The notes beneath the pieces were generated by a model. It did no database searches, was not told the DNA's origin, and was given only the letters and a program-made list of their open reading frames with translations. From Comamonadaceae bacterium (lineage in GTDB: Bacteria; Pseudomonadota; Gammaproteobacteria; Burkholderiales; Burkholderiaceae_C), in the NCBI GenBank assembly GCA_021299875.1, contig JAJTEW010000008.1, positions 186,001-250,000 of the forward strand: a DNA stretch of 64,000 bases, read 5' to 3'. A program made the position numbers and the translations under genes. The first letter of the stretch is position 1; each line of letters starts with the position of its first letter. Of this stretch, positions 30,885 to 40,760 are shown piece by piece.

Positions 30885-32216
30885 ATGAAAGCTGACCTGA
30901 TCGCCACCCGTCATGCCATTCGGGCTGGAACCACAAACACCCAAGAAGTCGCCGAAGCCTGCCTGGCTGTGGCGCAAAGCATGGCCTGCCAGCAGGCCTT
31001 CATGCAACTCACGCCCGATGCGTTGCAGCGCACAGCCAGCCAAGTCCAAATGGACCAAAGCCCGATCGGTGGCCTGGCGGTGTCCATCAAAGACCTGTTT
31101 GACGTCCAAGGGCAGACCACCCAAGCGGGCTCCATCGTCCTGAAAAACAGACCCGTGGCTGTTGCGGACTGCCTGGCCGTGGCGCGTTTGCGGGCCGCAG
31201 GCGCGGGTTTGATCGGACGCACAAACATGGTCGAGTTCGCCTTTTCAGGGGTGGGCACCAACCCCCACTACGGCACCCCTGCCGCCTGGGACGGGTTGCA
31301 CGACCAAGCCGTTGGCGATCCCGGCCAGCCCCGTGCGCCCGGCGGCTCCAGCTCGGGGGCGGCGGTATCGGTGGCCACGGGTGCCGCCTTCATCGGGTTG
31401 GGTTCGGACACTGGCGGCTCCATCCGGGTACCTGCAGCCCTGAATGGCATTGTGGGCTTCAAAAACACCGCCCGGCTGGTGCCTACACAAGGCGCCCTCC
31501 CCCTGTCCACCACGCTCGACACCGTGTGCGCCATGACGCGCACCGTGCGCGATGCGATTGTGGCCCACGAGGTGCTTTCGGCCAGGCAAGTCCCCCATGG
31601 GAAACGGCCCCTCTACGGCTATCGACTGGCAGTGGTCAAGACCCTCATGCAAGACGGCATGGACGCGACCGTGACTCAGGCCTTTGAACGCAGCCTGAGC
31701 AAGCTGCGCGCTGCGGGCGCGCGCATTGACGAGATCGCCCTGACCGAGCTGAACGAGTTAGCTCCGATGATGAGCACCGGCGGCTTCAGTCCGGCCGAAG
31801 GCTATGCCTGGCACCGCGAGTTGCTGGCCCAAGACAGTGAACACTACGACCCCCGCGTCCTGCAGCGCTTGATGCGCGGATGCGGCATGCAAGCCCACGA
31901 GTACATGGATTTGGTGCAAGCGCGTCGGCAGTGGATTCGCCGCGTCGAGAAAAACCTGGTGGGTTACGACGCCGTGCTTTCGCCCACCACGCCCATCACC
32001 GGCCCCCTAATCAGCGATGTGGCGCCAGGCGCTGAGCGTGACACCGAGTTTTTCAGGGTCAATGGCCTGCTGCTGCGCAACACCAGCGCGGTGAACACTC
32101 TCGACGGCTGCGGCATCTCGCTGCCCTGCCACGCGCACGGAGAGCTGCCTCGCACGCCTGGCCCATCCTGGGTCCTGCGCAGGTGCGGCAGCTGGAGCCG
32201 GCGCTGCAGAACCTGA
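30885..32216 (+). CDS. Amidase signature family protein with replaced C-terminus
   Basis: Amidase-signature hydrolase with the Ser-Ser-Lys triad intact: Lys in SIKDLFDV (near residue 69), GGSSSG (near 153) and GSDTGGSIR (near 178). Substrate unknown; homologues are often annotated amidase or GatA-like, but no gatB/gatC is nearby. Residues 1 to ~421 look normal to the family landmark SLPCHAHGELP. After this, family members continue about 25-30 residues (typically VGLM and a final helix), but here the frame enters sequence that in another frame encodes the start of Nnr and stops after RTPGPSWVL and a basic tail. It therefore looks 3'-truncated by a deletion; activity is doubtful. Confidence 0.8.
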   Translation: MKADLIATRHAIRAGTTNTQEVAEACLAVAQSMACQQAFMQLTPDALQRTASQVQMDQSPIGGLAVSIKDLFDVQGQTTQAGSIVLKNRPVAVADCLAVARLRAAGAGLIGRTNMVEFAFSGVGTNPHYGTPAAWDGLHDQAVGDPGQPRAPGGSSSGAAVSVATGAAFIGLGSDTGGSIRVPAALNGIVGFKNTARLVPTQGALPLSTTLDTVCAMTRTVRDAIVAHEVLSARQVPHGKRPLYGYRLAVVKTLMQDGMDATVTQAFERSLSKLRAAGARIDEIALTELNELAPMMSTGGFSPAEGYAWHRELLAQDSEHYDPRVLQRLMRGCGMQAHEYMDLVQARRQWIRRVEKNLVGYDAVLSPTTPITGPLISDVAPGAERDTEFFRVNGLLLRNTSAVNTLDGCGISLPCHAHGELPRTPGPSWVLRRCGSWSRRCRT

Positions 32217-33643
32217 GCGCCACGCCTTTGATGCAAAGCGCAGGCATGGCATGCGCCCAATTGGCCATGGCCGTGGCACCGCATGCTCGGCGCATCTGGG
32301 TCGCAGCCGGTCCGGGAAACAACGGCGGCGACGGCTTGGAGGCCGCTGTGCACCTGCACCAATGGGGCAAAGAAGTGGTGGTCAGTTTGATCGCCTCACC
32401 CGGTTCCGGCCCAGCGGATGCACAAGCAGCCTTGGAACGGGCGCAAAAGGCGGGCGTGCGCATTCAAAACAAAGTGCCCGATCAATGGCTGCAGCAGATG
32501 GATGCACGCGATCTTTGCATCGACGCCTTGCTGGGTATTGGCGCCACGCGGCCCTTGGGTGCCGATTTGCGGACCTGTGTTCAGGCCATGCAAAACGGTT
32601 GGGCACCTGTGCTGTCCATCGACGTGCCCACCGGACTGAACCCGCTATCGGGTCAGTGGCTGGGCGGGGACAGCAGCCACAGCGCTGACACCTTGGCCGT
32701 GCGGGCCGACCACACTTTGTGTCTCATCGCGGTACAAGCCGGACTGCTCATGGGGCATGGGCGAGACGCTTGCGGCCAAATTTGGCTCGACAACTTGGGT
32801 TATCTGCACAGCGAGCACAGCGTCCCAGCACGAGCCTGGCTCAATACCCCCTACACAACGTCACCCAAACCCCACGCCAGCCATAAAGGCAGTCACGGCG
32901 ATGTGGCGGTGATTGGCGGCGAAGGCATGGCCACACAGGGCATGGACATGCGCGGCGCGGCCGTTTTGGCGGCCACAGCCGCCTTGCACGCGGGTGCCGG
33001 GCGTGTCATTTTGAGCCTGCTGTCTGGCCAAGCCAGTGACAACGCACCGCCTGATGTGATGCAACGCAAATTCAAACGGCTGGAGCTCGAAAAACTGCAT
33101 GTGGTGTGCGGCTGTGGTGGCGGCAGCGCTGTGCAATCGGTCTTGCCCGAGGTGCTGCGGCGCAGTGCCCAACTGGTGCTGGACGCCGATGGCCTCAATG
33201 CCGTGGCGGACGACAACGCACTGCAGCAGGCGCTGCGCCAGCGGGCCACTCTGCAAACGGCCTTGCAGCCGACCGTCATCACACCCCACCCACTGGAAGC
33301 GGCCAGGCTGCTGGGCTGCAACACGCAGCAGGTGCAAAACGACCGCTTGAAAGCAGCGCAAGAGCTGGCCGAGCGCTACCAATGCGCCGTGGTCCTCAAA
33401 GGTTCGGGCACCGTCATCGCCGCGCCTGGACGCACGCTGCGCATCAACACCACGGGCAATGGCCGACTGGCCATCGGCGGTACAGGCGATGTGCTGGCCG
33501 GGCTGGTGGGCGCCCGCATGGCACAGGGCTTGAACGGCTTTGATGCCGCCTGCGTCGCGGTGGCGCAGCACGGTCAAGTCGCCGATGACTGGCCTTCAGG
33601 CGAGGGGCTCACCGCCAGCCGACTGGCTCAAAAACTCGTTTAA
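32183..33643 (+). CDS. nnr: Bifunctional NAD(P)HX epimerase / ADP-dependent dehydratase
   Basis: Metabolite-repair enzyme that restores damaged hydrated NADH/NADPH. 486 residues from a GTG. The N-terminal YjeF_N epimerase domain has WVAAGPGNNGGDGLEAAVHL; the C-terminal ribokinase-like dehydratase has KGSGTVIAAPGRTLRIN and GNGRLAIGGTGDVLAGLVG. The open frame extends upstream of the GTG without a start codon and reads SHAWPILGPAQVRQLEPAL, which resembles the Nnr N-terminus (usually preceded by M..ITPD). So the first ~15 residues appear to have lost their start codon in the junction with the amidase, and translation may restart at this GTG. Confidence 0.9.
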   Translation: MRQLEPALQNLSATPLMQSAGMACAQLAMAVAPHARRIWVAAGPGNNGGDGLEAAVHLHQWGKEVVVSLIASPGSGPADAQAALERAQKAGVRIQNKVPDQWLQQMDARDLCIDALLGIGATRPLGADLRTCVQAMQNGWAPVLSIDVPTGLNPLSGQWLGGDSSHSADTLAVRADHTLCLIAVQAGLLMGHGRDACGQIWLDNLGYLHSEHSVPARAWLNTPYTTSPKPHASHKGSHGDVAVIGGEGMATQGMDMRGAAVLAATAALHAGAGRVILSLLSGQASDNAPPDVMQRKFKRLELEKLHVVCGCGGGSAVQSVLPEVLRRSAQLVLDADGLNAVADDNALQQALRQRATLQTALQPTVITPHPLEAARLLGCNTQQVQNDRLKAAQELAERYQCAVVLKGSGTVIAAPGRTLRINTTGNGRLAIGGTGDVLAGLVGARMAQGLNGFDAACVAVAQHGQVADDWPSGEGLTASRLAQKLV

Positions 33644-33665
33644 GCAGCAAATTTTCTGACCGGCC

Positions 33666-35942
33666 TCAGCGCCGTGGCTTGGTGGACCTCGGGCCTTTTT
33701 TCTTGGCGGCCGCTTTTTTCACCGAAGCCTTGAGGGCCTGAATGGGTGAGCGGTTGCGCTCGGCATCGGCCATTCGGCGATCTTGAGCGCCACGCTTCTT
33801 GTCGCGCCCGCCTTCCGCAGGCGCTGACACGCCTTTGTCGCGCATGGCACGCGGCACCAAATCGTCGCCCGCGGTGACCAGCCGAAAATCGATCTTGCGG
33901 CCATCCAAATCGACCCTGCTGACCTGCACCTGCACCCTGCTGCCAATGGCATACCGGATACCCGTGCGCTCACCGCGCAACTCCTGGCGCAGCTCGTCAA
34001 AGCGGTAGTACTCACCACCCAACTCGGTGATGTGCACCAAGCCCTCGACATACAAAGTGTCCAAAGTCACGAAGATGCCGAAGCTGGTGGCCGCAGACAC
34101 CACGCCGCTGTACTCCTCACCCAAATGTTCGCGCATGTACTTGCACTTGAGCCAAGCTTCCACATCACGGCTGGCCTCGTCGGCGCGGCGCTCGTTGGCG
34201 CTGCAGTGCAGGCCCGCAGCCTCCCAGGCGCGTTGGTCGGCGGCCGACATGCGCACCCGAGGTGCCGACGATTCGGGCGCATCGCCCTTGGCCGCACGGC
34301 TTTTTTCCAGCCGTTTGCTCAGCTTGGCATGCGCCTCGCCGGGCACGGGCAAGCTGGGCAGGGTGTATTTGCGCTCCATCAATATGGCTTTGATGACCCG
34401 GTGCACCAGTAAGTCGGGATAACGCCGAATAGGGCTGGTGAAGTGGGTGTAGGCCTCATACGCCAAACCAAAGTGGCCACTGTTCACTGGGGTGTAAATG
34501 GCCTGCTGCATGGAGCGCAGCAGCATGGTGTGAATCTGCTGCGCGTCCGGGCGGTCCTTGGTCGCCAGCGCGATTTTCTGAAACTCGCTGGTGTGCGGGT
34601 CATCGCTGATGCCCATCCCCAAACCCAGCGCCTTGAGGTAATTGCGCAAGATGTCTTTTTTCTCGGCCGTGGGGCCTTCGTGGACCCGGAACAAACCGGG
34701 GTGCTTGCCCTGTTGAATGAAATCGGCGCTGCAGACGTTGGCCGCCAGCATGGCTTCCTCAATCAAGCGGTGCGCTTCGTTGCGCACGCGCGGCACGATT
34801 TTTTCGATGCGTCCACTTTCGTCGCAAACAATCTGGGTTTCGGTGGTTTCAAAATCCACCGCACCGCGAACCGCACGCGAGGCCAGCAAAGCCTTGTACA
34901 CATCCTGCAGGTTCATCAGGTCGGTCACACGCGCCTTGCGCTTGGCCGCTTCGGGTCCCCGGGTGTTCGCCAAAATGGCTGCCACTTCGGTGTAAGTGAA
35001 GCGTGCATGGCTGTGCATCACCGCCGGGTAGAACTGGTAGGCATGCACATCGCCCTTGGCGTTGACCAGCATGTCGCAAACCATGCACAAACGGTCCACG
35101 TCGGGGTTGAGCGAGCACAGGCCGTTGGACAATTTTTCGGGCAGCATGGGGATCACGCGGCGCGGGAAATAAACACTGGTGGCTCGGTCGTAGGCATCGA
35201 TGTCAATGGCACTGCCGGTTTGCACATAGTGGCTCACATCGGCAATCGCCACCAGCAAACGCCAACCCTTGCCACGCCCCACTTTGGCGGGTTCGCAATA
35301 CACCGCATCGTCAAAATCTCGGGCATCTTCACCGTCGATCGTGACCAAGGGCACATCGCGCAAATCCACCCGGTCCTTGCGGTCCTTGGCCAGCACCTTG
35401 TCGGGCAATCCCTTGGCCTGCTCGATGCAGCCTGGGGAGAACTCGTGCGGCACGCTGTACTTGCGCACAGCAATTTCGATCTCCATGCCTGGGTCGTCGA
35501 TCTCGCCCAACACTTCTTTCACGCGGCCCACAGGCTGCCCAAACAAGGCAGGAGGCTCGGTCAATTCGACCACCACCACTTGACCCGGCTTGGCCGAACC
35601 GGTGGCGCCTTTGGGAACCATCACATCTTGGCCATAACGCTTGTCCTCTGGTGCCACCAACCACAGGCCGCCCTCATGCAACAAACGGCCAATGATGGGC
35701 TGCTCGGGACGCTCAACGATCTCAACAATGCGTCCTTCGGGGCGGCCTTTGCGGTCCTGGCGCACGATGCGCACCTTGACACGGTCCTTGTGCAACACGG
35801 CACGCATTTCATTGGGAGACAGGTAAATGTCGGACTCACCGCTGTCACGGATCAAGAACCCATGACCATCTCGATGCCCTTGAACACTGCCTTCAATCTC
35901 TTCCAGCAAGCCGCTGGGTGGCGTTACTTTTTTGATATACAA
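33666..35942 (-). CDS. rnr: Ribonuclease R, short N-terminus
   Basis: 3'-5' exoribonuclease of the RNB family that degrades structured RNA. 758 residues. Two cold-shock domains begin at about residue 18 (GSVQGHRDGHGFLI), then the RNB catalytic core with TIDGEDARDFDDAVYCEPA (metal-binding Asp residues), PMLPEKLSNGLCSLNPDVDR and HFTSPIRRYPDLLVHR, an S1 domain (~residue 620-705) and a Lys/Arg-rich tail. E. coli RNase R has about 85 residues, including a winged-helix domain, before the first cold-shock domain; that region is absent. The start is TTG with AGGA nine bases upstream, and a tRNA gene on the other strand begins 19 bases away, so there is little room for a longer N-terminus. Confidence 0.93.
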   Translation of the reverse strand: MYIKKVTPPSGLLEEIEGSVQGHRDGHGFLIRDSGESDIYLSPNEMRAVLHKDRVKVRIVRQDRKGRPEGRIVEIVERPEQPIIGRLLHEGGLWLVAPEDKRYGQDVMVPKGATGSAKPGQVVVVELTEPPALFGQPVGRVKEVLGEIDDPGMEIEIAVRKYSVPHEFSPGCIEQAKGLPDKVLAKDRKDRVDLRDVPLVTIDGEDARDFDDAVYCEPAKVGRGKGWRLLVAIADVSHYVQTGSAIDIDAYDRATSVYFPRRVIPMLPEKLSNGLCSLNPDVDRLCMVCDMLVNAKGDVHAYQFYPAVMHSHARFTYTEVAAILANTRGPEAAKRKARVTDLMNLQDVYKALLASRAVRGAVDFETTETQIVCDESGRIEKIVPRVRNEAHRLIEEAMLAANVCSADFIQQGKHPGLFRVHEGPTAEKKDILRNYLKALGLGMGISDDPHTSEFQKIALATKDRPDAQQIHTMLLRSMQQAIYTPVNSGHFGLAYEAYTHFTSPIRRYPDLLVHRVIKAILMERKYTLPSLPVPGEAHAKLSKRLEKSRAAKGDAPESSAPRVRMSAADQRAWEAAGLHCSANERRADEASRDVEAWLKCKYMREHLGEEYSGVVSAATSFGIFVTLDTLYVEGLVHITELGGEYYRFDELRQELRGERTGIRYAIGSRVQVQVSRVDLDGRKIDFRLVTAGDDLVPRAMRDKGVSAPAEGGRDKKRGAQDRRMADAERNRSPIQALKASVKKAAAKKKGPRSTKPRR

Positions 35943-35960
35943 TCCTTTGATTCCTGAGGC

Positions 35961-36045
<85 letters not shown>

Positions 36046-36047
36046 AT

Positions 36048-36065
36048 CTTATCGAATCCGATAAG
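36048..36065. repeat. Small perfect inverted repeat after tRNA-Leu
   Basis: CTTATCG, AATC, CGATAAG: a 7-bp stem starting two bases after the encoded CCA. It could be a 3' trailer hairpin that guides tRNA processing. It has no U-run of its own; the true terminator follows downstream. Confidence 0.45.
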
Positions 36066-36079
36066 TCAAAAACATGACA

Positions 36080-36109
36080 AGCCGTTGATGTCCCATCAGC
36101 GGCTTTTTT
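36080..36109 (+). terminator. Rho-independent terminator of tRNA-Leu
   Basis: AGCCGTTGATG and CATCAGCGGCT pair over 11 bp with one G-U, loop TCC, then six T. It ends the tRNA transcript ahead of the convergent rimO. Confidence 0.88.
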
Positions 36110-36216
36110 GTTGGTCAAAACTTTTTCATCGGCTTTGATAGCCCGATCATGCGGGCCTGAAACCCCGTCGCAAAGACTTGCACGCCGTTTTCTGAACCAA
36201 GCCCTCTTGCACATCA

Positions 36217-37626
36217 TCAAACCGGCACCCCCACCAAATCGTGACCTTCCACACCCACAATGCGTGCGCGTGTGAACTCACCCACTTTGAGGGTTTTGCT
36301 CAACTTTTCGGGGGGCAACAAGCGCACCACACCATCGATCTCGGGGGCATCCCCAAAACTGCGGCCCACACCCCCGCGGCGACCCATGGCCGGCGCGCTG
36401 TCCACCAACACCTGCATGCTTGAACCCACACGTTGGTGCAAACGGGTGATAGACACTTGTTCGGCCACCGCCATGAAGCGGGCGCGGCGCTCTTCGCGCA
36501 GCGCCTCGGGCAGCATCCCTGGCAAATCGTTGGCGCTTGCACCCTGAACGGGGCTGTAAGCAAAACAACCCGCCCGGTCAATTTGCGCCTCGCGCAAAAA
36601 GCCCAACAAGTGCTCAAATTCTTCTTCGGTTTCACCCGGAAAGCCTGCAATGAAGGTGCTGCGTATCACCAACTCGGGGCACATCTCGCGCCAACGTTGA
36701 ATGCGTTCCAGATTTTTTTCGCCACTGGCTGGCCGCTTCATGCGTTTGAGCACATCGGGGTGGCTGTGCTGAAATGGCACATCCAAATAAGGCAAGACCA
36801 GACCCTGTGCCATCAAAGGAATGATGTCGTCCACACTCGGATAAGGGTAGACGTAGTGCAACCGCACCCAGGCACCGTGCCCGTGGGCCATCTCGCCCAG
36901 CGCCTGCACCAGCTCCAACATGCGGGTTTTGACCGGCTTGCCGTCCCAAAAGCCGGTGCGGTATTTCACATCCACCCCATAGGCCGACGTGTCCTGGCTG
37001 ATGACCAAGAGCTCCTTGACGCCACCTTCAAACAAAGCTTTGGCCTCTTTCAACACATCGCCAATCGGGCGGGAGACCAGGTCGCCGCGCATCGAGGGGA
37101 TGATGCAAAACGTGCAGCGGTGGTTACAGCCTTCGCTGATCTTCAGGTATGCATAGTGGCGCGGCGTGAGTTTGAGACCCGCTTCGCCAAAACCGCCCGG
37201 CACCAAGTCCAAAAACGGGTCGTGCGGTTTGGGCAAATGCGTGTGCACCGCATCCATCACCTCTTGTGTGGCGTGTGGACCGGTCACGGCCAACACGCTG
37301 GGGTGCATCTCCAGCACCATGTTGCCACCGCCCTCGCCGGTTTTGGCCCCCAGGCAACCGGTCACGATGACCTTGCCGTTTTCGCTCAGTGCCTCGGCGA
37401 TGGTGTCCAAACTTTCTTGGATGGCTTCGTCGATGAATCCACAGGTATTGACGATGACCAGGTCAGCGCCTTGAAAACTTTTGGAAGTTTGGTACCCCTC
37501 AGCGCTCAGCTGAGTCAGTATCAACTCGGAATCGGTCAGGGCTTTGGGGCATCCCAGGCTGACAAACCCCACTTTGGGGGCAGGCATGTTGGGGGAGACA
37601 GGGGCGGTCAGCATCGTTTCACTCAT
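36217..37626 (-). CDS. rimO: Ribosomal protein S12 methylthiotransferase
   Basis: Radical-SAM enzyme that methylthiolates Asp of ribosomal protein S12. About 469 residues. The N-terminal MTTase domain starts [17 protein letters not shown] with further cluster Cys in VNTCGFID and [10 protein letters not shown]. The radical-SAM motif is [17 protein letters not shown] (near residue 160). A C-terminal TRAM domain follows. I chose the ATG of MSETML; its SD (AGGG) is very close, so MLTAPV four codons later may be the real start. Confidence 0.96.
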   Translation of the reverse strand: MSETMLTAPVSPNMPAPKVGFVSLGCPKALTDSELILTQLSAEGYQTSKSFQGADLVIVNTCGFIDEAIQESLDTIAEALSENGKVIVTGCLGAKTGEGGGNMVLEMHPSVLAVTGPHATQEVMDAVHTHLPKPHDPFLDLVPGGFGEAGLKLTPRHYAYLKISEGCNHRCTFCIIPSMRGDLVSRPIGDVLKEAKALFEGGVKELLVISQDTSAYGVDVKYRTGFWDGKPVKTRMLELVQALGEMAHGHGAWVRLHYVYPYPSVDDIIPLMAQGLVLPYLDVPFQHSHPDVLKRMKRPASGEKNLERIQRWREMCPELVIRSTFIAGFPGETEEEFEHLLGFLREAQIDRAGCFAYSPVQGASANDLPGMLPEALREERRARFMAVAEQVSITRLHQRVGSSMQVLVDSAPAMGRRGGVGRSFGDAPEIDGVVRLLPPEKLSKTLKVGEFTRARIVGVEGHDLVGVPV

Positions 37627-37683
37627 CCCTGCATTGTCCCTGCAAAAACGACCACTTCGTGACAAAAGACCATGTGGCGCCCA

Positions 37684-38280
37684 TCAAGTCCGCAAACCCA
37701 TGACGCCGAGCAACTGCTCGGTGTTCTTTTGGATCTGTTTTTGCATCTGCTCTTGCATTTGGCTCATCACGTTTTGCGAGGGATTGGCCAGCCCTGAAAA
37801 CATGTTGTGCATGAGTGGTGTTTGCCATTGCATGAATTGCGCCCACACTTCCGGAGTCAAAGCAGGACTGGACTCACCCAATTTGTTTTGCCAGTCCATG
37901 AAAGATTGCACATGGTTTTCCAAATAAGAGCCCATGTGTCCCTGCATCGCATGGCCGTAAAACCGGATGATGTTGGATAAAACCGCCTCACTGAACATGG
38001 GAACGCCAGCCGACTCTTCTTCCAAAATGATCTGCAAAAAAATCGACCGGGTCAGGTCCTCTCCCGTCTTGGCGTCCAGAACGAGGACAGGCAGGGCCGT
38101 CATCACCATTTTTTTGATCTCGGCCAGCGTGACATAACTGGAAGTCTGCGTGTCGTACAAACGCCGGTTGGGGTATTTTTTGATGGTGCGAACTGCCACA
38201 GCGGGTGCCGGTTTCTCTGCTTTGCTTGCCTTGAGCGTTGGGCGCGCAGGGGTCGATTTGACTTTGGGCTTGACCGGCAA
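37684..38280 (-). CDS. phaR: Polyhydroxyalkanoate synthesis repressor PhaR
   Basis: Regulator that binds DNA and PHA granules, controlling phasin and granule formation. About 198 residues. After a Lys/Pro/Ala-rich N-terminus, the PHB/PHA accumulation DNA-binding domain begins TIKKYPNRRLYDTQTSSYVT, followed by two PHB_acc segments (TGEDLTRSIFLQIILEEES; PMFSEAVLSNIIRFYGHAMQ) and a Gln/Met-rich C-terminal helix. I chose the TTG with AGGAG six bases upstream; the longer frame adds 42 residues with no family match. It indicates a polyhydroxybutyrate-storing organism; no other pha genes are in view. Confidence 0.93.
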   Translation of the reverse strand: MPVKPKVKSTPARPTLKASKAEKPAPAVAVRTIKKYPNRRLYDTQTSSYVTLAEIKKMVMTALPVLVLDAKTGEDLTRSIFLQIILEEESAGVPMFSEAVLSNIIRFYGHAMQGHMGSYLENHVQSFMDWQNKLGESSPALTPEVWAQFMQWQTPLMHNMFSGLANPSQNVMSQMQEQMQKQIQKNTEQLLGVMGLRT

Positions 38281-38473
38281 TGAAAACTCCTGATGGGATG
38301 CGGCAAATGAAAATCTGCTGCAATGCACCATTTTAGGCGCACCCTCAAAGGCCTGTCGCCTTGGTTTACCCTGAGGACAAGGCTCAAAAATCAAAATTGA
38401 AGACACTCAAACCCTTGGGTTTTTCTTGTGCTGCCAGCCGATTCACCCTCTTTACCTGCGAAAATACACCGCT

Positions 38474-39109
38474 ATGTTTACCGGAATCATCACCGGCGTG
38501 GGGCGAATCGTCGCCACCCACGACCTGGGTCGCTCTTTACACCACGGCAAGCGCCTCACCATCGAGGCCCCCGCCGGGTACCTTGACGATGTGGGCTTGG
38601 GCGACAGCATTGCCCTGAACGGTGCGTGCATGACCGTCACCACCTTCAGCCCCGAGAGCCGCCAGTTCACGATCGACATTTCCGCCGAATCCCTGGACAA
38701 AACCAGCGGTTTGGACGAGGAAGGCACCGTCAACCTCGAGAAAGCATTGCGCGCCCATGACCGTCTGGGCGGGCACATCGTGTCTGGCCATGTGGACGGC
38801 GTGGGCCGCATCAGCCATTTCGCTCAAATCGGCGAAAGTTGGGAGTTGCGCGTCCTGGCCCCTCACGCCCTCGCCAAATACCTCGCCTACAAAGGCTCGA
38901 TCACGGTCAACGGGGTGAGCCTCACGGTCAACCGCGTCGCCGATGTGGCCGATGGCTGCGAGATCAGCATCAACCTGATTCCCCACACCGTCGACAACAC
39001 CGCCCTCGGCAGCCTCAAAGCAGGCAGCCGGGTCAACCTCGAAATTGACACCGTCGCCCGCTACGTTGAGCGCATGCTCAGCGCTGGCTTGTTGCAGCAA
39101 GTCTCTTAA
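38474..39109 (+). CDS. ribE: Riboflavin synthase alpha subunit
   Basis: Dismutates two 6,7-dimethyl-8-ribityllumazine molecules to riboflavin. About 211 residues from [12 protein letters not shown], the standard family start. Two lumazine-binding repeats are visible: N-terminal [14 protein letters not shown] and C-terminal [16 protein letters not shown]. First gene of ribE-ribBX-ribH-nusB. I looked for an FMN riboswitch in the upstream gap and did not see its conserved sequence. Confidence 0.97.
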   Translation: MFTGIITGVGRIVATHDLGRSLHHGKRLTIEAPAGYLDDVGLGDSIALNGACMTVTTFSPESRQFTIDISAESLDKTSGLDEEGTVNLEKALRAHDRLGGHIVSGHVDGVGRISHFAQIGESWELRVLAPHALAKYLAYKGSITVNGVSLTVNRVADVADGCEISINLIPHTVDNTALGSLKAGSRVNLEIDTVARYVERMLSAGLLQQVS

Positions 39110-39132
39110 ATCCTTTTTGATTGAGTCCCGCC

Positions 39133-40260
39133 ATGAACGCCCCCGCGCAACCGACACCTGTGGCCATTTCGCCTGTTGAAGTGATCGTGGCCGAGATGAA
39201 AGCCGGTCGCATGGTCATCCTCGTCGACGAAGAGGACCGCGAGAACGAAGGCGATCTGGTCTTAGCTTCTGACCACGTCACCCCTGAAGCCATCAACTTC
39301 ATGGCCCGCTTTGGGCGCGGCTTGATCTGTTTGACACTCACCCGCGAACGCTGCGAATTTTTGAAGCTCCCGCCCATGGCGGCCCGCAACGGCACTTTCT
39401 ACAGCACGGCGTTTACCGTGTCGATCGAAGCCGCGGAGGGCGTGACCACCGGCATCTCGGCCGCCGACCGTGCCCGCACGGTGCAAGCTGCCGTGGCCAA
39501 GGACAGCCAGCCCACCGACTTGGTGCAACCCGGTCACATCTTCCCCCTGCAAGCCGTGGACGGCGGCGTGCTCATGCGTGCAGGCCATACCGAAGCAGGC
39601 TGCGACCTCGCAGCCATGGCAGGTTGCTCTCCGTCATCGGTGATCTGCGAGATCATGAAGGACGACGGCACCATGGCCCGCCTGCCCGATCTGCAACTCT
39701 TTGCAGCCGAACACGGCCTCAAAATCGGCACGATTGCCGATTTGATCGAGCACCGCAGCCGCAACGAATCCTTGGTCGAACGCCTGGGCAGCCGCCCCTT
39801 GCAAACGGCGCATGGCGAGTTCACCGCCCACGCCTTTCGCGACCAAACCAACCAAGCTGTGCACCTCGCCTTGGTCAAAGGCACGTGGACAGCCGAGTCG
39901 GAAGTGGCTGTGCGCGTGCACGAACCCCTGTCGGTCATGGACGCCCTTGAAGTCAACCGTGCCATGCATTCTTGGGGGCTCGACGCCAGCTTGAGCTACA
40001 TCCACGCCCAAAGCTGTGGGGTGGCGGTCTTGCTCAACTGCGGCGAATCGGCCGACCAGTTGCTGGCCCAGTTTGAAGGCCGTGCCCGCTCGGCCCAAGC
40101 CCCTGAGCGCGGCAAGATGGACTTGCGCACCTATGGCGTGGGGGCGCAAATTCTGCGCGAATGTGGCGTGCAGAAAATGAAACTCATGGGCAACCCGCGC
40201 CGCATGCCCAGCATGACGGGCTACGGCCTCGAAATCACCGGTTACATCCCCAAGGAATAA
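39133..40260 (+). CDS. ribBX: 3,4-dihydroxy-2-butanone-4-phosphate synthase with degenerate GTP cyclohydrolase II-like domain (RibBX type)
   Basis: The N-terminal domain (~1-215) is DHBP synthase, making the four-carbon unit of riboflavin: [16 protein letters not shown], and [16 protein letters not shown] are intact. The C-terminal ~155 residues align in position with GTP cyclohydrolase II but lack its zinc Cys motif (usually C-x10-C-x-C around GDVFGS.RCDC); the corresponding region reads [14 protein letters not shown]. Such RibB fusions without cyclohydrolase chemistry are known in proteobacteria as RibBX, so a separate ribA must exist elsewhere. The ATG is 12 bases inside the longest frame. 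Confidence 0.92.
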   Translation: MNAPAQPTPVAISPVEVIVAEMKAGRMVILVDEEDRENEGDLVLASDHVTPEAINFMARFGRGLICLTLTRERCEFLKLPPMAARNGTFYSTAFTVSIEAAEGVTTGISAADRARTVQAAVAKDSQPTDLVQPGHIFPLQAVDGGVLMRAGHTEAGCDLAAMAGCSPSSVICEIMKDDGTMARLPDLQLFAAEHGLKIGTIADLIEHRSRNESLVERLGSRPLQTAHGEFTAHAFRDQTNQAVHLALVKGTWTAESEVAVRVHEPLSVMDALEVNRAMHSWGLDASLSYIHAQSCGVAVLLNCGESADQLLAQFEGRARSAQAPERGKMDLRTYGVGAQILRECGVQKMKLMGNPRRMPSMTGYGLEITGYIPKE

Positions 40261-40262
40261 AC

Positions 40263-40760
40263 ATGCTTGACGCCAACAAAGGCCTTGCCGACGAACTCGA
40301 CGGCCAATTTCTGCACATCGGCATCGTGCAAGCCCGCTTCAACGAAGACATCACCAACGCTCTCGCCAAAGCCTGCATTGAAGAGCTCGAAGCGCTGGGC
40401 GTGACCAGCATCGACCACGTCATGGTGCCTGGCGCTTTGGAAGTGCCCGTGGCCCTGCAGGCCATGGCCGAGCGCGCCGAATACGACGCACTCATCGCCT
40501 TGGGCTGCATCATCCGTGGCGAGACTTACCACTTTGAGTTGGTGGCCAATGAATCCGGTGCGGGTGTGAGCCGCGTGTCGCTCGACTACAACTTGCCGAT
40601 CGCCAACGCGATTTTGACCACCGAAAACCTCGAACAAGCCATCGTGCGCCAGACCGAAAAAGGCCGCGACGCTGCCCGTGTGGCGGTCGAAATGGCCTGC
40701 ATCATGGACGACCTGTCGGCCGATCTGGCCGAAGAGTTTGACGACGAAGAGAACACTTGA
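40263..40760 (+). CDS. ribH: 6,7-dimethyl-8-ribityllumazine synthase
   Basis: Condenses the RibB product with 5-amino-6-ribitylaminouracil. About 165 residues. [30 protein letters not shown] and the catalytic loop [20 protein letters not shown] (His within RGETYHF) are present. It starts two bases after the ribBX stop. The tail is acidic. Confidence 0.97.
   Translation: MLDANKGLADELDGQFLHIGIVQARFNEDITNALAKACIEELEALGVTSIDHVMVPGALEVPVALQAMAERAEYDALIALGCIIRGETYHFELVANESGAGVSRVSLDYNLPIANAILTTENLEQAIVRQTEKGRDAARVAVEMACIMDDLSADLAEEFDDEENT

Noticed and set aside
34443..35957. 504-residue open frame on the plus strand
   Set aside because: Antisense to rnr; no recognisable domain and biased codon pattern.
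38281..38473. Possible FMN riboswitch upstream of ribE
   Set aside because: The conserved RFN-element sequences are not visible in the phaR-ribE gap.
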